38,358 nucleotides of DNA from Chitinophagaceae bacterium. GTDB lineage: Bacteria; Bacteroidota; Bacteroidia; Chitinophagales; Chitinophagaceae. The number at the start of each line of letters is the position of its first letter. The stretch's first letter is position 1. The translations under genes and the position numbers were made by a program. The notes beneath the pieces are model-generated. The model saw nothing but the letters and a program-made list of their open reading frames with translations, ran no database searches and had not been told where the DNA came from. The stretch spans positions 1 to 38,358 of the forward strand of contig JACMLY010000163.1 in NCBI GenBank assembly GCA_014379345.1. The letters run 5' to 3'. Shown here in pieces: positions 32,271 through 38,358 of the stretch.

Positions 32271-32938
32271 TAATAGATGATGAGATACAAATGCAAAAGC
32301 TGCTTGAGATCACTCTACAGAGTAACCAATACAGAGTAAGCCATGCAGCCACCGCAAAGGAAGGAATGATGACCGCAGCAAGTCATCAGCCTGATATGAT
32401 CCTTCTTGATCTGGGATTACCAGATGAAGATGGTCATAAAGTACTGCAAAGACTCCGCGAGTGGTATACCAATCCTGTTATTATCCTTTCCGTTCAAAGC
32501 AGTGAAGAAGATATTGTAAAAGCATTAGACAATGGAGCGAATGATTATCTGGTAAAGCCATTTCGTACACGTGAATTACTGGCCCGTATCCGCTCGGCTT
32601 TGCGCAGTTCTTTTTCGGAAGAAAACACTCCCGTGCTAACATGTGAAGATTTACAAATCGATCTCTCCGCAAGAACTGTAAAAAGGAAAAATGAATTTAT
32701 TAAGCTTACGGCCACCGAATACAATTTGCTTTCGCTCTTCGTTCGCCATGAGGGAAAAGTGCTGACACACCAATACCTTCTTCGCGAAGTATGGGGACCA
32801 GGTTACATTAACCAATCGCAATATTTACGTGTATTCATTGCACAATTGAGAAAAAAAATTGAAACCGATCCAAACCGGCCCGAAATGATCATTACTGAAT
32901 CGGGAGTTGGGTATCGCTTCGTTTGTAAAGAATCTTAA
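32249..32938 (+). CDS. kdpE: KdpE-like response regulator (OmpR family)
   Basis: 229 residues. The receiver domain has acidic residues in IIDDEIQM, phospho-acceptor Asp54 in LLDLGLPDEDGHKVL, Ser in LSVQSS and Lys in YLVKPFRTREL. A winged-helix DNA-binding domain follows (about 130-227; LTATEYNLLSLFVRHEGKVL, SQYLRVFIAQLRKKIE, TESGVGYRF), which matches KdpE proteins closely. It overlaps the kinase by 22 bases and ends 43 bases before the second kup, which is its most likely target. Whether it also acts on kdpFABC, 22 kb away, cannot be told from sequence. Confidence 0.9.
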   Translation: MDKADILIIDDEIQMQKLLEITLQSNQYRVSHAATAKEGMMTAASHQPDMILLDLGLPDEDGHKVLQRLREWYTNPVIILSVQSSEEDIVKALDNGANDYLVKPFRTRELLARIRSALRSSFSEENTPVLTCEDLQIDLSARTVKRKNEFIKLTATEYNLLSLFVRHEGKVLTHQYLLREVWGPGYINQSQYLRVFIAQLRKKIETDPNRPEMIITESGVGYRFVCKES

Positions 32939-32981
32939 TGAAAAGCATCCATCAATAATTTCACTTTAACTATTACGCACA

Positions 32982-34958
32982 ATGCACATCTCGCATAACA
33001 AGGCCAGTTTTGCCGGTTTACTGATTGCACTTGGAATTATTTTTGGTGACATTGGAACTTCTCCTCTATATGTACTGAATGCTATTACCAGCGGGAAAAT
33101 AATTTCGGAAGATCTGATCATAGGAGCATTATCGTGCATTATCTGGACACTCACCTTACAAACAACAATCAAATATGTTGTGCTAACCCTGCAGGCGGAC
33201 AACAAAGGAGAAGGCGGGATCTTTTCATTGTACGCACTCGTACGCAGGAGAAAAAAATGGCTGGTTGTGCCTGCCATGATCGGCGGAGCCGCTTTATTGG
33301 CAGATGGCATGATCACGCCGCCTATATCAGTTACATCAGCCATAGAAGGTTTAAAGCAGGTACCTGCGATATCGGATATAAGCCAATCAACCATTATTTA
33401 TATTGTGATCGGCATTTTAACCGTCTTGTTTTTTATTCAGCAGTTCGGAACCGCATTTATTGGCCAATTTTTTGGCCCTATCATGACACTGTGGTTTTTA
33501 ATGTTGGCTGCTTTAGGAATTTTACATATCTCAGATGATCTGCAGGTTTTCAAAGCATTCAATCCATATTATGCCATCAAACTTTTAACCATTTACCCAA
33601 ATGGATTTTATATACTTGGTGCAGTGTTCCTTTGTACTACCGGCGCCGAGGCACTGTACTCTGATTTGGGGCATTGTGGAAAATGGAATATAAGATACTC
33701 GTGGATATTCGTTAAAACCTGTCTTATTCTAAATTATTTGGGACAGGGCGCATGGCTTCTGAGTCATTACAACGGAAAAACCATCACCTCACAACTCATT
33801 GAAACAGGATTCAATCCCTTTTATTCCTTAATGCCACATTGGTTCCTGTATATAGGCATTGCTTTGGCAACCGCAGCGGCCGTCATTGCCAGTCAGGCAT
33901 TGATCTCAGGTTCATTTACATTGATCAGTGAAGCCATTCGCCTGAACCTTTGGCCTAAATTAAAAATTGTATATCCTACGGAAACAAGAGGACAATTATA
34001 TATTCCTGCCATTAACCTATTATTGTTCGCAGGCTGTATTGGCATTGTACTGTATTTCAAAAAAGCCGCAAATATGGAAGCTGCTTATGGATTGGCAATT
34101 ACTTTATGTATGATCGCTACCTCCATTCTTTTTGCTAATTATCTTGTTTTGAAAAGAACAAAGCCGATATTAGTCACCTCCTACCTGGTAATATATCTTA
34201 CAATAGAATTCAGTTTTTTATGGGCGAACATGGAAAAATTTCCTCACGGCGGTTATGTGGCTGTTATTGTTGGAGGCGCCTTATTCTTTATTATGTACGA
34301 TTGGTTTAAGGCAAGAAAAATTAAAAATCGCTATATAGAATTTATACGGCTGGAAAATTATATATCCAAGCTTCAGGAATTGAGCAACGATCGAACCGTT
34401 CCAAAGTATGCTACCCACCTTGTATATCTTACCAGTGCAGATAATCCCCGGGAAATTGAGCACAAGATCATCTATTCAATTCTTAACAGGAAACCAAAAC
34501 GTGCAGATATCTATTGGTTTGTCCATGTAAATACGCTTGATGAACCATATACATCGCAGTATTCTGTAACACATATTATTCCGAATGATATTATCCGCGT
34601 AGACTTTCAATTGGGTTTTCGTGTGGAACCACGGATCAATCTGCTATTCAGAAAAGTGGTTGAAGACCTGGTTGCCAATAAGGAAGTAAATATTACCAGC
34701 CGCTATGAAAGTCTTGAGAAAAGTAATGTGGTGGGAGATTTTTCCTTTGTAGTCCTGGAAAAATATCTTAGCCAGGACAATGATCTGCCTATCCTGGAAA
34801 AATTCATTATGAAAATTCATTTCTGGTTGAAAGAAATCAGCTTGTCCGAAGAAAGAGGTTTTGGACTTGATACCAGTAACGTAATCGTTGAAAAATTTCC
34901 GCTGATCGTTTCTCCGGTAACCAATCTAAAACTGAAACGCATCATTGACAAGGAATAA
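32982..34958 (+). CDS. kup: Kup potassium uptake protein (second copy)
   Basis: 658 residues, a clear paralogue of the protein at 17105 along its full length: IIFGDIGTSPLYVLNAI, LQADNKGEGGIFSLYALVRR, LADGMITPPISVTSAIEG, TTGAEALYSDLGHCGKWN, ASQALISGSFTLISEAIRL, and the soluble tail with RADIYWFVHVNTLDEPYTSQ and RVEPRINLLFRKVVEDL. Membrane and signature residues are intact. It lies 43 bases after the KdpE-like gene on the same strand, so it is likely the output of the kinase-regulator pair. The next gene is convergent, 25 bases away, with no terminator that I can see. Confidence 0.95.
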   Translation: MHISHNKASFAGLLIALGIIFGDIGTSPLYVLNAITSGKIISEDLIIGALSCIIWTLTLQTTIKYVVLTLQADNKGEGGIFSLYALVRRRKKWLVVPAMIGGAALLADGMITPPISVTSAIEGLKQVPAISDISQSTIIYIVIGILTVLFFIQQFGTAFIGQFFGPIMTLWFLMLAALGILHISDDLQVFKAFNPYYAIKLLTIYPNGFYILGAVFLCTTGAEALYSDLGHCGKWNIRYSWIFVKTCLILNYLGQGAWLLSHYNGKTITSQLIETGFNPFYSLMPHWFLYIGIALATAAAVIASQALISGSFTLISEAIRLNLWPKLKIVYPTETRGQLYIPAINLLLFAGCIGIVLYFKKAANMEAAYGLAITLCMIATSILFANYLVLKRTKPILVTSYLVIYLTIEFSFLWANMEKFPHGGYVAVIVGGALFFIMYDWFKARKIKNRYIEFIRLENYISKLQELSNDRTVPKYATHLVYLTSADNPREIEHKIIYSILNRKPKRADIYWFVHVNTLDEPYTSQYSVTHIIPNDIIRVDFQLGFRVEPRINLLFRKVVEDLVANKEVNITSRYESLEKSNVVGDFSFVVLEKYLSQDNDLPILEKFIMKIHFWLKEISLSEERGFGLDTSNVIVEKFPLIVSPVTNLKLKRIIDKE

Positions 34959-34983
34959 TGTGGGGTCAGTTAGCCACGCAACA

Positions 34984-37008
34984 TTATGAAAGATGCCTGT
35001 CAATAATATGCTTCTCGTTTTTTAGATTAACAAAATCGAAGATCTCCTGCGGATTTTCTAAAATGCTATTTTGTTTTTCTTTCACAAAATACATGTCAAT
35101 TTCACCTACATTCTTGGCAAATATTTTTCCGCGGTGAGTACAATCATAATTTTCTTTAACTAATTCATACGCAGAAGCTGAAATATTTATCTGTCCGGGT
35201 TGTCCATTACTTTCCATTCTGCTTGCGATGTTTACAGTACTGCCCCAAATATCATAAGCGTATTTGTTTTTACCCACCACTCCTGCTACTACAGGACCAC
35301 TATGAATTCCAATCCTTAATTCCCAGGGAGACGCCCCTGCTGCTTTTCTCGCTTCGTTTGTGATGGCCATATATTCCCGGATATCTAATGCAGCCCGAAC
35401 GATCTTAACCGCATGTAATTCATCGTTCCTTGGAATACCGCCTGCACACATATAAGAATCTCCAATGGTTTTAATTTTCTCGAGATCATATTTCTCGATG
35501 ATCTGGTCAAAAGCAATAAAAACATCGTTTAACTCTGCTACTACTTCCTGTGCAGACAGCGTATCAGCGATTTTTGTAAAGCCGACAATATCGGTAAACA
35601 TCACAGAAACACTTTCATAATATTTGGGGGTTGCATGCCCGTTTTTTTGCAATTCATCCGCAACTTCAGCCGGAAGAACGTTTAAAATCAAATGTTGGAT
35701 TTCGGCATTTTGCTGATCGAGGATTTTATTCACTTTTACCTTACTGCGGTAGTTCCTCAACAATATAAAAGCAATAATCAGTATCAGGCCAAAACCAGCC
35801 AGCAATGCATTTTTTGTCAGCTTCTCTCTTTTAATATTAAGCTCCTGCAGATCCTTGTCCTTTTGCAGTAGGGTAATTTGTCCCTCTTTTTTCTGAATTT
35901 CAAAATCAAACTGAAGTCCCAGCATTTTTTTATCACTCTCTACATTGTAAAGAGTGTCCTTTATACCTGTCAGCAAGGTCTGATAATTATACGCATGACT
36001 ATAGTCGGAAAGTTTTGAATATGTAAGTGCCAATCCCTCGTAAGTATTTTTTAATTCATGTCCCGCATTTATTTCTTTAGCAATGGGTTCAGCTTGCTTA
36101 TAGGATGAAAGGGCAGCGGTATAATTTTCCTGCTTCATATACATTCCGGCAAGGCCCAATAACGATATAACCATATCCTGCCGTGCTGATAGTTTTGTCG
36201 CAATGCCAAGAGCCCGTTCATGAAATTCTTTGGCCAGCTTATAATTTCCCTGGCTCGTATATAATTTTCCGATACTATTCAGTGAGTAAGTAATATTTAC
36301 TGAATTTTTATAAGCCTCCAGCGATTTTTGAAAATAGAATAATGCTTTTTCGTGATCGCCACTGTCAAAATAAAGTTCTCCCAAATTAACAGTTGATGTA
36401 CCGATGGCAGGTTTATCACCGGAGAGTTCGCTGAGTGGCACAGCCTTCAGAAAATATTGCATGGCTTTTCCATGCGTGGCACTCTTGTTCATGTACACCA
36501 CACCAATATTATTCATGGCGGTAACGATCCGTAAAGTGTCCATGATCTTTTCTGCAACACGAAGAGACTTTAAATGGTATTCCAACGCTTTGGAATCGTC
36601 TCCGTTATTAAAATAAACAGCGCCGATATTGCTTAACAGACGTGCAATATTGGCACTATCATTCATCTTATCGAAGGTCTGTAATGATTTCTGCCAATAC
36701 TCAAGCGTCTCCAGGTATTTTCCCTGCACATAATATCCCAGGCCGATGTCCTTCAAAGCAAGTGCGATTCCTTTTTCAAAATTGATCTTTGTTGCCAGGT
36801 CCATAGCTTCTTTGGCATATTCAATAGTGTGGTTTGGATCATCATTCAGGAAATTTTTGCTCAGCCTCAACAGCAGGTTTACCTTATTGTCATTTTCCGG
36901 CAAACTGCTTATCACTGATTTCAGGCTATCAGTATCATCTTCCTGCGCCCAACAACATTGGGAGAAGACCAATAGTGGCAGTAGCCATATGCAATATTTC
37001 ATTTTCAT
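34984..37008 (-). CDS. TPR-repeat membrane adenylate cyclase (class III)
   Basis: 674 residues. A signal peptide (MKMKYCIWLLPLLVFSQCCW) leads into a sensor region of about nine tetratricopeptide repeats (about 30-370; for example NIGAVYFNNGDDSKALEYHL and NLGELYFDSGDHEKALFYFQ). A coiled coil (about 375-400), one membrane helix (NALLAGFGLILIIAFILL) and a cyclase domain (about 460-640) follow. The two metal-binding acids are Asp473 in MFTDIVGFT and Asp517 in TIGDSYM. Base-selecting Lys513 and Asp586 (YAYDIWGSTVNIASR) point to ATP rather than GTP as substrate. The TPR region should be periplasmic and the cyclase cytosolic. The signal it detects is unknown. Convergent with kup. Confidence 0.92.
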   Translation of the reverse strand: MKMKYCIWLLPLLVFSQCCWAQEDDTDSLKSVISSLPENDNKVNLLLRLSKNFLNDDPNHTIEYAKEAMDLATKINFEKGIALALKDIGLGYYVQGKYLETLEYWQKSLQTFDKMNDSANIARLLSNIGAVYFNNGDDSKALEYHLKSLRVAEKIMDTLRIVTAMNNIGVVYMNKSATHGKAMQYFLKAVPLSELSGDKPAIGTSTVNLGELYFDSGDHEKALFYFQKSLEAYKNSVNITYSLNSIGKLYTSQGNYKLAKEFHERALGIATKLSARQDMVISLLGLAGMYMKQENYTAALSSYKQAEPIAKEINAGHELKNTYEGLALTYSKLSDYSHAYNYQTLLTGIKDTLYNVESDKKMLGLQFDFEIQKKEGQITLLQKDKDLQELNIKREKLTKNALLAGFGLILIIAFILLRNYRSKVKVNKILDQQNAEIQHLILNVLPAEVADELQKNGHATPKYYESVSVMFTDIVGFTKIADTLSAQEVVAELNDVFIAFDQIIEKYDLEKIKTIGDSYMCAGGIPRNDELHAVKIVRAALDIREYMAITNEARKAAGASPWELRIGIHSGPVVAGVVGKNKYAYDIWGSTVNIASRMESNGQPGQINISASAYELVKENYDCTHRGKIFAKNVGEIDMYFVKEKQNSILENPQEIFDFVNLKNEKHIIDRHLS

Positions 37009-37098
37009 AAGACCAACACTTTTCTGATTAGAGTTATGCGTTTCCTTTCATAAAAACCATAAAGTTCATCTTCTTTTACCCGGTTTAACTAGGAGGTT

Positions 37099-38358
37099 TT
37101 ATTTTTTTATAATCTTTGTTGTCGTATATCCTTTACTACTTTTTATCCGAACAATATATGTTCCCCTGTTCAATGCCTTTACATCAAGTACAACGCTATT
37201 GGCCGTAATTCCGATTTTCTTTACAGGCTGTATTCTACCCAGCAGATCATATACAATTACGTCAGTACCTGTAAAGCGGGTATTACCGAAGCTGACCGTT
37301 AACCTGTTTTCGACGGGATTCGGATACACGCCAATCTTTACCGACACTGATTCCTGTTCAGCAATTGCTTTTGCTTTTCTCATAAGGGCAGTATTATTTT
37401 CCTGAACGCTGCCTGTAGATTCAACAGAATTCTCGCGTTCGTTATGTACGAATAATACACCGCTTTGATACTTAATCGAATAGTTATTTGGTTTGAGCAA
37501 TTGAAGGCCGGATGGTACGATCGAGTACTGACCTGCGGCCCCTGTAAATGCAGGATCAAGCTTATAAACAGGACCTGAGAGAATAGTGCTTTGATCATTA
37601 TTTTTAAATCCTGTATAGGTGGCGGTAAATTCAGGCAATGGATCGCCTTCAAAAACCACTTTATTATCTGCTTTAACGATCAAAGAAGCACGGGTAACCG
37701 TTAGCTCACCATAAATATATTGTACAGTATAATTTGCAGGTACAAACAATTGTATGGAAGGAACGATACGATAAGCTCCTGAAGACAGGACACCGCTTGT
37801 AACAGGCTGGTTTGCATTGTTACGCAACGAATAGGTTGTTGCTCCGTTTACTACTTTGATGGAATCGTCGTCATACTTATAACCAGTGATTGTAGAAGTG
37901 AATCGCGGTAATTCATCTCCATATTCGCCCTTTTTGTTATCTGCTTTTATTGTGAGCACAGCCGGACCAATGTTCAGATTTCCCAGTGCATAGGTGGTCT
38001 CAAAATTTTCCGACATCAGCGCAGCAGGAACGATTAGATGCGACCCCGCCGTAAAGCCCGTTACAAGGTTAATGGATTTAAATAAACCCAGCACATCAGC
38101 AGGTGGTGCAGACACGTCTGCCGCATCCACTATGACAACAATTTTTTCGCCATTATTACCAACGGTATTACTGTTTACAATAACACTTCCGCTTACAAGA
38201 GCTCTTCCACTTACCAATGCTCTTCCGCTAACTAACGCTCTCCCGCTTACCAATGCCCGTCCATTTACAAGTGTAGCGGATTCATCATTTACCTGGTAAT
38301 TAAAAATAGTTTCCAAAGGAACATCTACAATAGTCGTAGTAGTGGCGCCGCTTACCAG
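37099..38358 (-). CDS. Large secreted MBG-domain protein with T9SS sorting domain (C-terminal part, cut by window edge)
   Basis: The reading frame is open to the right edge, and the apparent start near 38316 is only an internal TTG. Of the visible 419 or so residues, the first part has NGRALVSGRALVSGRALVSG, a run of six-residue VSGRAL repeats (about 38190-38270). Then come two to three MBG-type beta domains (for example VLTIKADNKKGEYGDELPRF and SLIVKADNKVVFEGDPLPEF, each ending YxxGxLxV). A short linker leads to a type A sorting domain: VKIGVYPNPVENRLTVSFG, VYDLLGRI, LNRGTYIVRI, and the basic end TTTKIIKK. The protein should be exported by type IX secretion. Its function may be surface adhesion, which is inference. 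Confidence 0.85.
   Translation of the reverse strand: MVSGATTTTIVDVPLETIFNYQVNDESATLVNGRALVSGRALVSGRALVSGRALVSGSVIVNSNTVGNNGEKIVVIVDAADVSAPPADVLGLFKSINLVTGFTAGSHLIVPAALMSENFETTYALGNLNIGPAVLTIKADNKKGEYGDELPRFTSTITGYKYDDDSIKVVNGATTYSLRNNANQPVTSGVLSSGAYRIVPSIQLFVPANYTVQYIYGELTVTRASLIVKADNKVVFEGDPLPEFTATYTGFKNNDQSTILSGPVYKLDPAFTGAAGQYSIVPSGLQLLKPNNYSIKYQSGVLFVHNERENSVESTGSVQENNTALMRKAKAIAEQESVSVKIGVYPNPVENRLTVSFGNTRFTGTDVIVYDLLGRIQPVKKIGITANSVVLDVKALNRGTYIVRIKSSKGYTTTKIIKK

Overview
The window looks like chromosomal DNA from a member of the Bacteroidota, most probably Chitinophagaceae or a close relative. The base composition is moderate. Most starts lack a strong Shine-Dalgarno and sit in A-rich leaders. 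A type IX secretion sorting domain is present, as are a Bacteroidota-style kdp locus (sigma-54 regulator, kdpFABC, porin, split KdpD) and a degenerate-PHP DnaE paired with DinB. The taxonomic call is inference from these families; no rRNA or tRNA gene was seen.

Layout. 1-762 (minus): a DUF6644-like membrane protein, cut by the left edge, and a DUF6152-like secreted protein. 1007-2407: a lipoprotein of the PQQ sugar dehydrogenase (GSDH) fold, closed by a clear terminator. 2990-7895: a carbohydrate block of GH43, GH105 and tagaturonate reductase UxaB, fitting breakdown of pectic side chains and oligogalacturonides. It is interrupted by a 41-bp tandem repeat array. 8107-21887: a large potassium block with an NtrC-type response regulator, three small single-helix membrane proteins plus KdpF, KdpA, KdpB, KdpC, an outer-membrane porin, a small helical protein, a GNAT with a cysteine cluster, Kup, a stand-alone KdpD sensor half and a HAMP-PAS histidine kinase. 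22055-23108 (minus): two small secreted proteins. 23316-27511: a DnaE-like polymerase with an inert PHP domain followed by DinB, probably a mutagenic translesion cassette. 27765-28943: ChrA. 29079-30806 (minus): a cytochrome c-GSDH fusion lipoprotein. 31176-34958: a second potassium block with a DUF4118 histidine kinase (the other half of a classical KdpD), a KdpE-like regulator and a second Kup. 34984-37008 (minus): a TPR adenylate cyclase. 37099-38358 (minus): the C-terminal part of a large T9SS-secreted MBG-domain protein, cut by the right edge.

How it works together. The dominant theme is potassium homeostasis: a high-affinity P-type pump, two Kup carriers and two separate sensor-regulator pairs. 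The parts of a classical KdpD appear to be shared between two loci about 11 kb apart. Kup, KdpD-N and the HAMP-PAS kinase overlap by one base at each junction (TAATG), so transporter and sensors are probably translationally coupled.

The intergenic DNA is also notable. Several gaps hold long hairpins built from different short stuttered words (GATTAGCC, TACGAAGT, CTTCGTGTT, CTATGTTA), mostly directly after stop codons. The best has 40-bp arms with one mismatch. Other gaps hold a nested four-copy inverted repeat and a tandem palindromic array. These, the row of small membrane proteins ahead of kdpA and the split KdpD are the observations most worth following up.
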